64,000 nucleotides of DNA from Solimonas sp. SE-A11 (lineage in GTDB: Bacteria > Pseudomonadota > Gammaproteobacteria > Nevskiales > Nevskiaceae). Shown here piece after piece: positions 17,626 to 26,164 of the stretch (positions within the stretch are counted from its first letter, which is position 1; each line of letters opens with the position of its first letter). The DNA is taken from the NCBI RefSeq assembly GCF_030345715.1, contig NZ_JAUASX010000006.1, forward strand, positions 1 through 64,000, given 5' to 3'. The notes under the pieces are model-generated. The model was given only the letters and a program-made list of their open reading frames with translations, had not been told where the DNA came from and did not search any database. The position numbers were made by a program, and so were the translations under genes.

Positions 17626-20097
17626 TCAGGTGCCCCGGGGCTTCGCCCGCCGGGTCGGAGCCGCTTCGAGGGGGTCGTCGGGCCAGGGATGGCGCGGATA
17701 GCAGCCCTTCATGTCTTTCCTGACGTCGGCATAGCTGCCGGCCCAGAAGCCGGCTAGGTCCGGCGTGATCGCCACCGGTCGCTGTCCGGGCGACAGCAGT
17801 TCCAGCACCACGCCGGTGCGGCCGTCATTGATGGTGGGCGTCCGGGCGCAGCCGAACATCTCCTGCAGGCGCACCGACAGCAGCGGCTTTTCCGGCGGGC
17901 GGTACTCCAGGCGGATGTTCGAACCGGTGGGGACTTCCATGTGGGTGGGCGCCAGCCGCGCCAGCTTCTGCTGCTGCGCGTAGTCGAAGCTGGCGTTGAG
18001 GATTTCCATCAGGTCCAGGCGCGCCAGGTGGTCGCGGCGGGTGACACCATCCAGGAAAGGTCCCAGCCAGGTTTCCAGGCTGGCCAGCAGGCCCTCGTCG
18101 GAAACATCCGGCCAGTCCTCTTCCGGCCGCCATTGGCGCAGCGACAGGACCCGCGCCTGCCACTGGCGGGAGGCCTCGCTCCACGGCAGCGCCTGCAGCC
18201 CCAGGCCACGGATGCCCTCGATCATGGCGGCGCGGATCGGCTCGGCCGCCCCGGCGCCGCGCAGCATGCGCCGCTCCAGCACGATGGCGCCCAGTCGCTT
18301 TTGGGTCTCGGAGATCACCGCCCCGGTCTGGGCGTCCCAGCGGCAGTCCTGCAGTTCAACGATGCGTTCGGCCTGGTCGCGCAGCAGGTCTTCCTCACTC
18401 AGTGCCGCTGCCAGGCGGATCTTGCGGGGCGGGCCCGGATCCCAGTGGGCGATCGCCAGCCACTCCGAGGCGGCCAGGGGGTCGCGCTCGCCGATGCGGG
18501 CCTCGCCGCCGTCCTCGCAGAGGTAGACGCCGTGCTGGCTGCCGCGGCGGCGCGCGATACGCTCGGGATAGGCCCAGCTGACCAGGCGGGCGATGTCACG
18601 GTCGTCGGCCTGAGCCTGCTCGGGGGCGTCGATCTGCCGCGCCATCTGCCGCGCCGAGTCGCGCACGCGGCGCAGGGCACTGGGATCGGCGGCGCGGCCC
18701 TGCAGGTAGGCCTGCACGCCGGCGGCCAGGTCCCCTGCCCCGCCGTCACGCTCTTCCAGGGCCGCCGCAGTCCAGGCCGCCAGGGCGCCGAGGCCGCGGG
18801 CTTTCGCCACCATCAGCAACTGCGCCCGGCGCGGCGCGGCCGGCAGCCGCGCCAGGCCGCGGCCGTGAGCGGTGATGCGGCCCTGGGCGTCCACCGCGCC
18901 CAATTCGCGCAGCAGGTCGCGGGCATAGGTCCAGCTGGCCGCGGCCGGCGGATCGAGGAAGCCGAGCTGCGAGGGATCGGAGACGCCCCAGGACGCCAGC
19001 TCCAGGGCGAAGCGCGACAGGTCGGCGGCGAGGATTTCCGGCGTGTCGTGGGCCGCCAGCGAGGCCTGCTGGTCACGGTTCCACAGGCGGTAGCAGCTGC
19101 CGGGGCCAAGACGGCCGGCGCGGCCGGCGCGCTGGTCAGCGGAGGCGCGCGAGACGCGCTGGGTCTCCAGGCGGTTGGCGCCGGCACCGAGATCGAAGCG
19201 CGCCACGCGCACCAGGCCGCCGTCCACCACGGTGGTCACGCCCTCCACGGTCAGGCTGGTCTGGGCGATGTTGGTGGCCAGGATGATCTTGCGGCGGCCG
19301 TCTCGATCGGGCTGCAGCGCCGCGTCCTGCTCGGCAGAAGACAGCTCGCCATATAGAGGATAGACGGCCGCCTGGGTCCGCGCCTCCAGCCGCCGCTGCG
19401 CACCGCGGATCTCGCGCGCGCCGGGCAGGAAGGCCAGCACGTCGCCGGCGGTCTCGGTCAGAGCCGTCAGCACGCCCTGCGCCACCGCCTCGCCATGGTC
19501 GGCGTCGGCGCGCTGCGGGAGGTACTTGATGTCCACCGGGTAGAGCTGGCCGCCACTCTGCACCACCGGTGCCTCGTCCATCAGGCGCGCCACGCGCTGC
19601 GTGTCCAGCGTGGCCGACATCACCAGCAGGCGCAGCTCGGGGTTGAGGTTGGCGCGCACGTCCAGGCTCAGCGCCAGCGCCAGGTCGGCATCCAGGCTGC
19701 GCTCGTGGAACTCGTCGAAGATCAGCAGGCCCACGCCGGGCAGTTCCGGATCTGCCTGCAGGCGCCGCGCCAGCAAGCCCTCGGTCACGACCTCAATGCG
19801 CGTGGCCGCGGAAACCTTGCGCTCGAAGCGGATCTGGTAGCCCACGGTCTGGCCTACCGGCTCGCCCAGCAGCTGCGCCATGCGCGCCGCGGCGGCGCGC
19901 GCTGCCACGCGGCGCGGCTCCAGCATGACGATGCGCTGCCCGCGCAGCCAGGGTTCGTCCAGCAGTTCCAGCGGCACCAGGGTGGTCTTGCCGGAGCCCG
20001 GCGGTGCGGCCAGCACGGCGCGGCCGCCATCGGCCAGGGCGGCGCGCAACGCCGGCAGGGCCTCACGGACGGGCAGATCGGGCAGTAGTCGTTTCAT
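17626..20097 (-). CDS. hrpB: ATP-dependent helicase HrpB
   Basis: HrpB is a DEAH-type RNA-helicase-like protein of unsettled cellular role. I chose the ATG at 20097 (MKRLLPDLPVREALPAL, 823 residues), which matches the family. The frame is open for 25 more codons into a repeat. Walker A is APPGSGKTT near residues 31-39, the DExH box is DEFHERSLD near residue 122, SATLD is motif III, and QRAGRAGR is motif VI. The helicase-associated and HrpB C-terminal domains follow. An inverted repeat of CACGGA units lies immediately upstream, between this gene and the MOSC gene. Confidence 0.96.
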   Translation of the reverse strand: MKRLLPDLPVREALPALRAALADGGRAVLAAPPGSGKTTLVPLELLDEPWLRGQRIVMLEPRRVAARAAAARMAQLLGEPVGQTVGYQIRFERKVSAATRIEVVTEGLLARRLQADPELPGVGLLIFDEFHERSLDADLALALSLDVRANLNPELRLLVMSATLDTQRVARLMDEAPVVQSGGQLYPVDIKYLPQRADADHGEAVAQGVLTALTETAGDVLAFLPGAREIRGAQRRLEARTQAAVYPLYGELSSAEQDAALQPDRDGRRKIILATNIAQTSLTVEGVTTVVDGGLVRVARFDLGAGANRLETQRVSRASADQRAGRAGRLGPGSCYRLWNRDQQASLAAHDTPEILAADLSRFALELASWGVSDPSQLGFLDPPAAASWTYARDLLRELGAVDAQGRITAHGRGLARLPAAPRRAQLLMVAKARGLGALAAWTAAALEERDGGAGDLAAGVQAYLQGRAADPSALRRVRDSARQMARQIDAPEQAQADDRDIARLVSWAYPERIARRRGSQHGVYLCEDGGEARIGERDPLAASEWLAIAHWDPGPPRKIRLAAALSEEDLLRDQAERIVELQDCRWDAQTGAVISETQKRLGAIVLERRMLRGAGAAEPIRAAMIEGIRGLGLQALPWSEASRQWQARVLSLRQWRPEEDWPDVSDEGLLASLETWLGPFLDGVTRRDHLARLDLMEILNASFDYAQQQKLARLAPTHMEVPTGSNIRLEYRPPEKPLLSVRLQEMFGCARTPTINDGRTGVVLELLSPGQRPVAITPDLAGFWAGSYADVRKDMKGCYPRHPWPDDPLEAAPTRRAKPRGT

Positions 20098-20113
20098 CTC
20101 AAGAAGCTCTTTT

Positions 20114-20203
20114 GCCACGGAATGACACGGACAAGCACGGATCAAGACGAGCGGCAGGCGACCGCGGCCCACCCGTCCGTGTTCTTCCGTGTTCTTCCGT
20201 GGC
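20114..20203. repeat. Inverted repeat with arms of degenerate CACGGA units
   Basis: The left arm (20114-20141) and the complement of the right arm (20176-20203) are both 28 bases and start GCCACGGA. In the right arm the unit AGAACACGGA occurs twice in tandem. The left arm carries diverged units ending ACACGGA and GCACGGA. It lies directly upstream of hrpB. Related CACGGA-type intergenic repeats occur in many bacterial genomes. Confidence 0.8.
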
Positions 20204-20217
20204 CAAGGCTTTTTTCT

Positions 20218-20874
20218 TCACAGGGTCCGCAGGTATTCGGCGCGGCGCTGCAGCCTGGCTACCCAGTTCGGGTTCAGGCCCGGCGTGGCGGCCAGGCGCA
20301 GCAGGGCCTCGGGCGCGGGGCGATGCTCGGCCTGGGTGGCCCAGAACTCGCGCAGGGAGATCGCATCGGCGTTGCGCTGCAGCAGCTGCAGGCTGTCGCC
20401 GGCCTGGGCGTGGCCCGGCTGCAGCACGCGGTAGTACCAGCCGGCGATGCCCTGCTGCGCGATCCAGATGGCGATGCCCTCCAGACCGTGGCGAGCGTCG
20501 ATCTTCCAGCAGGGGCTGCGCGGCTGCGACAGCTGCAGGCGCACCGAACCGAAGGTGAAGACGTCGCCGATGCAGACTCCGGCCTCATCGGCACCCTCGG
20601 TCGACAGGTTCTCGCCCAGCCCGCCGGCGACGAAGCCGGCCGCCTGCTCGGGGAACTGCGCCGCCAGCCGGCGGTGATTCTCCAGCGGGAAGTGATGCAC
20701 GGCCTTCTCGGGGCCGCCGTGCACGCGGCGATCGGCCTGGGCGTCGATCCGCAGGCCCTCGGGGCCGATCTCCACCGGGCCGGCGACGGGCTCCTTGAAG
20801 ATGCCGGTGGGCCGGCCGTCATCCGGCATGGGGCGCACCGAACCGGCAAATACATGGGAGACGAGCAGCTGCAT
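20218..20874 (-). CDS. MOSC domain protein (YiiM-like)
   Basis: MOSC domains bind molybdenum cofactor or act in N-hydroxylated compound reduction. YiiM reduces 6-N-hydroxylaminopurine. The 218-residue protein carries the family pattern: VHGGPEKAVHHFP near residues 51-63, GLGENLSTEG near 86-95, and SQPRSPCWKID near 116-126 with the conserved Cys122. The C-terminal WYYRVLQPG and QAGD segments fit YiiM. It lies downstream of a divergent promoter region shared with a methyltransferase and upstream of hrpB. Its exact substrate here is unknown. Confidence 0.85.
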   Translation of the reverse strand: MQLLVSHVFAGSVRPMPDDGRPTGIFKEPVAGPVEIGPEGLRIDAQADRRVHGGPEKAVHHFPLENHRRLAAQFPEQAAGFVAGGLGENLSTEGADEAGVCIGDVFTFGSVRLQLSQPRSPCWKIDARHGLEGIAIWIAQQGIAGWYYRVLQPGHAQAGDSLQLLQRNADAISLREFWATQAEHRPAPEALLRLAATPGLNPNWVARLQRRAEYLRTL

Positions 20875-20880
20875 CTGCGC

Positions 20881-20903
20881 ATTTTCGCGGATTCAGCGAA
20901 AAT
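20881..20903. promoter_or_regulatory. Perfect 8-bp inverted repeat between divergent genes
   Basis: ATTTTCGC (20881-20888) and GCGAAAAT (20896-20903) are separated by 7 bases. They lie in the short A+T-rich gap between the divergently transcribed MOSC and methyltransferase genes. The position suits an operator that controls one or both. No regulator is identified. Confidence 0.45.
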
Positions 20904-20931
20904 TGGGCATGAAATTTTCCGGTACCCCCCT

Positions 20932-21882
20932 GTGAGCGAGATCGAACTCCACCGCAAGCTGCTGGGCGATGCGCCGCGCAACGCCGCCTTCCAGGCGGCG
21001 CTGAGGCAGCTGATCGTGCCGGGCAAGACCACCGTGGCCGACATCGGCGCCGGCACCGGATTCCTCAGCTTCCTGGCGCGGCGCCTGGGCGCCGCGCACT
21101 GCACGCTGATCGAGTACAGCGGCATGCTGGAACTGGCGCAGAAGCTGGCCCGGCAGAACGGCATTGACCAGCTCAGCTTCGTGCGCGGGCACTCGGCGGA
21201 GATCCGCAAGCCGCCGAAGGTGGACGTGGTGGTGTCGGAGACGCTGGGCAACTTCGCGCTGGAGGAGGGCCTGCTGGAGACGCTGATCGACGCGCGCCGC
21301 TACCTCAAGCCCCAGGGCCGCGTGCTGCCGGAGCGCCTGCGCCAGTTCGCCGCGCCAGTGACGGCGCCGCGCCTGCAGCAGGAGATCGATATCTGGCCGC
21401 AGGTCGGCTACGAGCTGGATCTCTCCGCCGCGCGCACGGTGTCGCTCAACAACATGTACGTGAAGACCGTGCTGCCTGCCGACCTCGGCGCCCGCGACAC
21501 CGGCCAGCTCTGGGACGACCTGGACCTGCGGCCCCAGGCCAAGGCCACCGACAGCCGCCGCAACGCGACGCTGCGCTGGAAGGCCGTCGACCTGCCCGCG
21601 GCACGCGTGGAGGGCCTCGCGCTGTGGTGGGTCTGCGAGCTGCTGCCCGGCATCGACCTCTCCACCTCGCCGTTCGCACCAGCCACGCACTGGGACCAGA
21701 TCTACCTGCCGCTGCTGTCGCCGCTGGAGCTGGCCCCGGACGACCAACTGGAACTGACGCTGAGCTGCGATACGCGCCCCGACGTGGGCGTGCGGCTGGG
21801 CTGGAAGACGCGGCAGCTGCGCGGCGGCAAGGTCGTGGCCGAGCAGGTGCAGGACAGTTTCAGGGGGCGGGTGGAGGTCTAG
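20932..21882 (+). CDS. SAM-dependent methyltransferase, protein-arginine-methyltransferase-like
   Basis: Motif I VADIGAGTGFLSFLA is near residue 35. The segment VVSETLGNFALEEG resembles the double-E loop of protein arginine methyltransferases, so the enzyme probably methylates a protein or small-molecule amine with S-adenosylmethionine. The C-terminal half is beta-rich, as in PRMT barrels. I chose a GTG start at 20932 (316 residues). An in-frame ATG at 20854 would overlap the start of the divergent MOSC gene. Neither start has a strong ribosome-binding site. A REP-like palindrome follows the stop. Confidence 0.75.
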   Translation: MSEIELHRKLLGDAPRNAAFQAALRQLIVPGKTTVADIGAGTGFLSFLARRLGAAHCTLIEYSGMLELAQKLARQNGIDQLSFVRGHSAEIRKPPKVDVVVSETLGNFALEEGLLETLIDARRYLKPQGRVLPERLRQFAAPVTAPRLQQEIDIWPQVGYELDLSAARTVSLNNMYVKTVLPADLGARDTGQLWDDLDLRPQAKATDSRRNATLRWKAVDLPAARVEGLALWWVCELLPGIDLSTSPFAPATHWDQIYLPLLSPLELAPDDQLELTLSCDTRPDVGVRLGWKTRQLRGGKVVAEQVQDSFRGRVEV

Positions 21883-21885
21883 GCC

Positions 21886-21945
21886 TGCGGGAGCCGGCTT
21901 GCCGGCGACTGGAGCCTAGCGGTCGCCAGCAGGCGTGCTCCTACA
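21886..21945. repeat. REP-like palindrome, copy 1
   Basis: The left arm (21886-21908) contains GGGAGCCGGCTTGCCGGCGA and the right arm (21923-21945) is an imperfect complement ending GCTCCTACA. It lies between the converging methyltransferase and ykgJ genes, directly against the ykgJ stop. This is the most degenerate of the four copies in the window. Confidence 0.65.
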
Positions 21946-22206
21946 TCACGACGTCAGCGCTTCCAGCCGCATCAGATACGCCATCGCCTCGTCGCGCGAA
22001 CCGCCGCACATCTCCGCGCTCGGCTTGAGCCCGCCACAGACCGCCGGGCGGCGCGGATCGCCGAAGATCGCGCAGCGCAGGTCGTCCATGAGCTGCACGC
22101 AGCGCACTCCCGCCGGCTTGCCCTGCGGCATGCCGGGGATCGGCGAGGAGATCGAGGGCGCGGTGCAGCAGGCCCCGCAACCCGAACGGCAAGTCATTGA
22201 CGACAC
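21946..22206 (-). CDS. ykgJ: YkgJ-family cysteine cluster protein
   Basis: This 86-residue protein carries the family cysteine cluster CRSGCGACC at the N-terminus, plus further cysteines in VRCVQL, LRCAIF, AVCGGL and EMCGG, and probably binds a metal or Fe-S centre. The family function is unknown. I report the GTG start at 22206; an ATG at 22197 (MTCRSGCG) is equally plausible. It is divergent from tesB, with 69 bases between starts, and converges on the methyltransferase across a REP-like palindrome. Confidence 0.88.
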   Translation of the reverse strand: MSSMTCRSGCGACCTAPSISSPIPGMPQGKPAGVRCVQLMDDLRCAIFGDPRRPAVCGGLKPSAEMCGGSRDEAMAYLMRLEALTS

Positions 22207-22275
22207 TTGGTGAAATGGCCCTTTTGGCTTAGCCTTGGCGGTGCTGGAATTTTATCACCCCGCGCGGCTCCCCCC

Positions 22276-23157
22276 ATGAACAGCATTCTCTCGGACCTCG
22301 TCGGCCTGCTCGACCTGGAAACCATCGAACAGAACATCTACCGCGGCCAGTCCCGTGACCTGGGCGGCAAGAGCGTGTTCGGCGGCCAGGTCATCGGCCA
22401 GGCCCTGGTGGCGGCCAACCGCACGGTGGAGCACCAAGTACCGCATTCGCTGCATGCCTACTTCCTGCGTCCCGGCGACATGGCCCAGCCGATCGTCTAC
22501 GAGGTGGAACGGGTGCGCGACGGCCGCAGCTTCAGCACGCGCCGCGTCCACGCCATCCAGCACGGCCAGCCGATCCTGGCGCTGATCGCCTCGTTCCAGA
22601 AGGAAGAAGGCGGCCTGGACCACCAGGCGCAGATGCCGCAGGTGACTCCGCCGGAGGAACTGCCGACGCTGCTGGAATGCGCCGAGGAATGGCTTCGCCA
22701 GGCCCCGGATGTCGGCGAGCGCACGCGCAACACCCTGCTGCGCAAGGTGCCGATCGAGTTCAAGCCGGTGCATCCCTGGAATCCGCTGGTGGTGGAGAAG
22801 CGCGAGCCGGTGCAGCACATCTGGTTCCGCGCGGCCGGCCGCCTGCCCGACGATCCGCTGCTGCACCGCTGCGTGCTGGCCTACGCGTCGGACTTCAATT
22901 TCCTGTCGACGGCGTTGCTGCCGCACGGCATGGGCTGGTTCCGAAAGGACATGGTCGTGGCCAGCATCGACCATGCGCTGTGGTTCCACCGCGATGTGCG
23001 CGTGGACGACTGGCTGCTGTACTCGATGGACTCGCCCTCGGCGCAGGCGGCACGCGGCTTCTCGCGTGGGCTGATCTTCGACCGCCAGGGCCGCCTCGTG
23101 GCCAGCGCCACGCAGGAAAGCCTGATGCGCGTGGTCGACACGCCCGCCGCGCCATAG
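22276..23157 (+). CDS. tesB: Acyl-CoA thioesterase II
   Basis: TesB hydrolyses medium- and long-chain acyl-CoA to free fatty acid and CoA in the cytoplasm. The 293-residue double-hotdog protein starts MNSILSDLVGLLDLE. It shows GGQVIGQALVAANRTV and HSLHAYFLRPGD in the first hotdog, and YASDFNFLSTALLPHG and ASATQESLMR in the second. The Asp, Ser/Thr and Gln of the TesB catalytic site lie in these last two segments. A hydrolase gene follows after 26 bases, so the two are probably co-transcribed. The start agrees with the family; the longer upstream frame is not needed. Confidence 0.94.
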   Translation: MNSILSDLVGLLDLETIEQNIYRGQSRDLGGKSVFGGQVIGQALVAANRTVEHQVPHSLHAYFLRPGDMAQPIVYEVERVRDGRSFSTRRVHAIQHGQPILALIASFQKEEGGLDHQAQMPQVTPPEELPTLLECAEEWLRQAPDVGERTRNTLLRKVPIEFKPVHPWNPLVVEKREPVQHIWFRAAGRLPDDPLLHRCVLAYASDFNFLSTALLPHGMGWFRKDMVVASIDHALWFHRDVRVDDWLLYSMDSPSAQAARGFSRGLIFDRQGRLVASATQESLMRVVDTPAAP

Positions 23158-23183
23158 AACAACAACCAGATACGGAGATCCCC

Positions 23184-24122
23184 ATGCGCTTCCTGATCGG
23201 CCTGCTCGTGGTACTGGCCCTGCTCGCCGGCGGCCTGTTCGCCCTGGACCGCTATTTCCCCGAGCAGGCGACGCGCTGGGGCATGGCGCTGGAGCGCTCG
23301 CAGGCCAAGCTGGAAGCCAGGACGCTGAAGATCCCGGGCTTCGAGATTGCCTACCTCGAAGGCGGCAGCGGCGAGCCGCTGGTGCTGGTGCACGGCATCG
23401 GCGCCGACAAGGACAACTTCACCCGCGCCGCGCGCTGGCTGACGCCGCACTACCGCGTGATCGCCATCGACCTGCCCGGCTTCGGCGAGAGCTCCAAGCC
23501 CGAACAGGCCGACTACGGCATTCCCGCCCAGGTGGAACGCCTGGACGAGATCATGGAGGCGCTGGCACTGCCGCGCGCGCACTTCGGCGGCAGCTCGATG
23601 GGCGGCTGGATCGTGGCGAGCTACGCAGGCAAGTACCCGGACAAGGCCGCCAGCCTGTGGTTGCTGGGAGCGGCCGGCACCGACGGCGGCAAGCGCACCG
23701 AGGTACGCCAGGCCTACGACCGCGGCGAATACCTGCTGTTCTCGCAGAAGCCGGAGGACTTCGAGAAGGTGCTCGACTTCGTGATGGTGCAGCGCCCCTT
23801 CATCCCCGGCAGCGTGCGGCACGTGCTGGCGGAGCAGGCCGTGGCCAACTACACGCTGCACACGCGCATCTTCCGCAACCTGATCGAGCACTGGGGCGAG
23901 TACGCCGTCAACGACAAGATCAAGGACCTGCCGGTACCGGCGCTGATCGTATTCGGCGATGGCGACCGCGCGGTGGATCCGGGCGATGGCCTGATCTGGA
24001 AGCAGCTGCTGCCCAACTCGCAGCTGGAAATGATGCAGGGCATCGGCCACCTGCCGATGATGGAAGCGCCGCAAGTGGTGGCGGAGCGGTACGTGAAGTT
24101 CCGCGAGGGACTGCCGAAGTAG
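23184..24122 (+). CDS. Membrane-anchored alpha/beta hydrolase (lipase/esterase-like)
   Basis: This 312-residue protein begins with an uncleaved hydrophobic anchor or signal (MRFLIGLLVVLALLAGG), so it probably acts at the periplasmic face. VLVHGIG near residue 70 is the oxyanion-hole segment, GGSSMGG places the nucleophile at Ser138, GDGDRAVDP supplies the acid and GIGHLPMME the catalytic His. The overall form resembles triacylglycerol lipases and C-C bond hydrolases, and the substrate is not determined. ACGGAG is the ribosome-binding site. It follows tesB by 26 bases, which suggests ester or acyl turnover. Confidence 0.85.
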   Translation: MRFLIGLLVVLALLAGGLFALDRYFPEQATRWGMALERSQAKLEARTLKIPGFEIAYLEGGSGEPLVLVHGIGADKDNFTRAARWLTPHYRVIAIDLPGFGESSKPEQADYGIPAQVERLDEIMEALALPRAHFGGSSMGGWIVASYAGKYPDKAASLWLLGAAGTDGGKRTEVRQAYDRGEYLLFSQKPEDFEKVLDFVMVQRPFIPGSVRHVLAEQAVANYTLHTRIFRNLIEHWGEYAVNDKIKDLPVPALIVFGDGDRAVDPGDGLIWKQLLPNSQLEMMQGIGHLPMMEAPQVVAERYVKFREGLPK

Positions 24123-24180
24123 GGGCTGCAAGCTTCAAGAAAACGGTATTGCCATCCATGGCCGCCCGCGTGCCGTCGCA

Positions 24181-24203
24181 GGCGATGCCATTCAGGCATC
24201 GCC
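24181..24203. terminator. Hairpin between convergent genes
   Basis: GGCGATGCC (24181-24189) and GGCATCGCC (24195-24203) form a perfect 9-bp stem between the ends of two converging genes. There is no T-run on either side, so efficient intrinsic termination is uncertain. Confidence 0.45.
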
Positions 24204-24214
24204 AAAGCGCGACG

Positions 24215-24904
24215 TCACGCCCAATTCCCGGCCATCTTCTCCAGGCCTCCACGGTAGTAGTCGAAGCGACGCGCCAGGTCCTGGAACACGGGCCTGAGCC
24301 CGAGCTGTTCCGCTATGCGATGTCTCGAGGCCGTGGCGTAGTAGCCACGCCCCATCTTGCAGTAGTAGCCGAGATCCACCGGCCGCCGCTTGTAGCGGTA
24401 GCGGTGGTCGATCCACGGCCGGCAGATGCCGGCCAGCCACAGGGCGTAGTTGCCGATGTGCGACTGCACGTAGAAGCCACGCTCCGGCCCCGCCTGCGCC
24501 GCCTCCTGCACCAGGTCCACGAGGTAATGGTAGCTCTGCTCCTCGTCGGCCTGCACGCGGCAGACACGCTCGCTGCGCACGAACAGCCCCAGCAGGTTGG
24601 ACAGATAGTGCACCGAGCGCCGTGTGTCGGCATTGCGAGCGTCGGGCAATGAACGCCGCAGCAGCACGTTGAAGTAGAGCTTCGGCGATATCTCCAGCCA
24701 GCGCAGCTGGCGGTCGCGGATGGCGGCGTGGACGTAGTCGCTCTCCAGCAGCGACTCCAGCGTGGTCGGACGCTCCAGCGCCAGTCGCACGGCCTCCTCC
24801 AGGTCCACGCCGGGCACCGGGAAGTGCTCGAACAGGAACCTCAGGTCCTTTTCCTCGAAAGCCGGCGGACCCAGCCGGGCGAAATCGGGCATCTGCATCG
24901 TCAT
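24215..24904 (-). CDS. Protein of unknown function
   Basis: I do not recognise this 229-residue protein. The ATG at 24904 (MTMQMPDFARLG) has AGGGAGGT five to eight bases upstream, an excellent ribosome-binding site. The sequence is soluble, without signal peptide or clear membrane segment. It is rich in Arg, Tyr and Leu, with a striking aromatic stretch near residues 175-200 (RYRYKRRPVDLGYYCKMG, then YYATASRH). No catalytic motif is evident. It is divergent from the M14-like peptidase, with 143 bases between starts, and may share regulation with it. Confidence 0.7.
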   Translation of the reverse strand: MTMQMPDFARLGPPAFEEKDLRFLFEHFPVPGVDLEEAVRLALERPTTLESLLESDYVHAAIRDRQLRWLEISPKLYFNVLLRRSLPDARNADTRRSVHYLSNLLGLFVRSERVCRVQADEEQSYHYLVDLVQEAAQAGPERGFYVQSHIGNYALWLAGICRPWIDHRYRYKRRPVDLGYYCKMGRGYYATASRHRIAEQLGLRPVFQDLARRFDYYRGGLEKMAGNWA

Positions 24905-25047
24905 ATCAACCTCCCTGACGCCTACCAAGCCTTTTCTTCGCTGCTGCAAGTAGCGGGCCATCGCCAGCCGCCGGCACGCCCTCGGTAGCGTCCGCACCGA
25001 CCGGCGGTGTCACGCCAGCGTCACTCATCTGTAGCAATCTGCGCGGC

Positions 25048-26088
25048 ATGAGCAAGCCCTCCCTCGCCCTGCGCGAACTGGATGAACTGGAAACCCTGAT
25101 CGGCCGTGCCGGCCCGGCGCTGCGCAGCGAGGTGGTCTGCCAGGCGGACTACGGCGGCCACCGCTGGCCGATCCACTGCCTGGAACTGGGCTCGCGCGAT
25201 CCGGACGTGCCGGTGGTGGGCTTCTTCGGCGGCATCCATGGCGTGGAACGCATCGGCACCCAGGTGTTGCTGGCCTACCTGCATACCCTGGTGGAGCGCC
25301 TGCGCTGGGACGAGGAACTGGACCACAGCCTGCGGCGCGTGCGCCTGCTGTTCATGCCGCTGATCAACCCGGGTGGCATGCTGGCCGAGACCCGCGCCAA
25401 CCCGGCCGGCGTGGACCTGATGCGCAATGCTCCGGTGGATGCCGAAGACCCTCATCCGCTGCTGGGCGGACACCGCCTGTCGCCGCGACTGCCCTGGTTC
25501 CGCGGCAAGCCCGGGGAGCCGATGCAGCCCGAGGCGGCGGCGATGTGCCGCGTGGTCGAGGAGCGCATGCTGACGCAATCCTTCAGCCTGGCGCTGGACT
25601 GCCATTCCGGCTTCGGCGTGCGCGACCAGATCTGGTTCCCCTACGCCCGCACCGCGCGGCCGATCGACTGCCTGGGCGAGCTGTACGCCCTGCGCAGCCT
25701 GTTCCGCGCCACCCACCCGCATCACAACATCTACGTGATCGAGCCGCAGGCGCGCCACTACACCACGCACGGCGATCTATGGGATTACCTCTACGATCGC
25801 TCGCGCGAGCAGCCGCAGCGCCTGTTCCTGCCGCTGACCCTGGAAATGGGCTCCTGGCTGTGGCTGAAGAAGAATCCCAAGCAGATCTTCCGGCCGCTGG
25901 GCATCTTCAACCCGATCATGCCGCACCGCCTGCAGCGCACCCTGCGCCGCCACCTGACGCTGTTCGAATTCCTGCTGCGGGCGGCGGTGTCGCACCAGCG
26001 CTGGCGGCCGGAGGGGGAACAGCGCCGGCTGCTGAATCAGGCCGCGATCGACTACTGGCCCTCGATCCTGAGTTACGAGGACCAGTAG
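25048..26088 (+). CDS. M14-family zinc carboxypeptidase-like or aspartoacylase-like protein
   Basis: This 346-residue protein has the zinc-ligand pair HGVE near residues 64-67 and a third ligand in LDCHSGFG (His186). NPAGVDLMRN near residue 118 matches the M14 substrate-binding segment, and LTLEMGSW near the C-terminus could supply the catalytic Glu. These fit the M14 carboxypeptidase/succinylglutamate desuccinylase superfamily, which removes a terminal amino acid or acyl group. No signal peptide is seen, so it is probably cytoplasmic. The aldehyde dehydrogenase gene follows on the same strand after 76 bases. Confidence 0.8.
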   Translation: MSKPSLALRELDELETLIGRAGPALRSEVVCQADYGGHRWPIHCLELGSRDPDVPVVGFFGGIHGVERIGTQVLLAYLHTLVERLRWDEELDHSLRRVRLLFMPLINPGGMLAETRANPAGVDLMRNAPVDAEDPHPLLGGHRLSPRLPWFRGKPGEPMQPEAAAMCRVVEERMLTQSFSLALDCHSGFGVRDQIWFPYARTARPIDCLGELYALRSLFRATHPHHNIYVIEPQARHYTTHGDLWDYLYDRSREQPQRLFLPLTLEMGSWLWLKKNPKQIFRPLGIFNPIMPHRLQRTLRRHLTLFEFLLRAAVSHQRWRPEGEQRRLLNQAAIDYWPSILSYEDQ

Positions 26089-26164
26089 GGCCGGCCCTGC
26101 CCCGGGGCGGTGCCGCCAACCTTCCCGCTGAGCTAAGCTCCGGCCCTTGCTGGAGAAATCGCTC

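Noticed and set aside
20122-20931. Long N-terminal extension of the SAM methyltransferase
   Set aside because: It is antisense to the MOSC gene and lacks conserved motifs. The methyltransferase begins near 20932.
22677-23183. Long N-terminal extension of the membrane-anchored hydrolase, as a fusion with a tesB-overlapping frame
   Set aside because: The extension is an out-of-frame reading of tesB. The hydrolase has its own ribosome-binding site and signal sequence at 23184.
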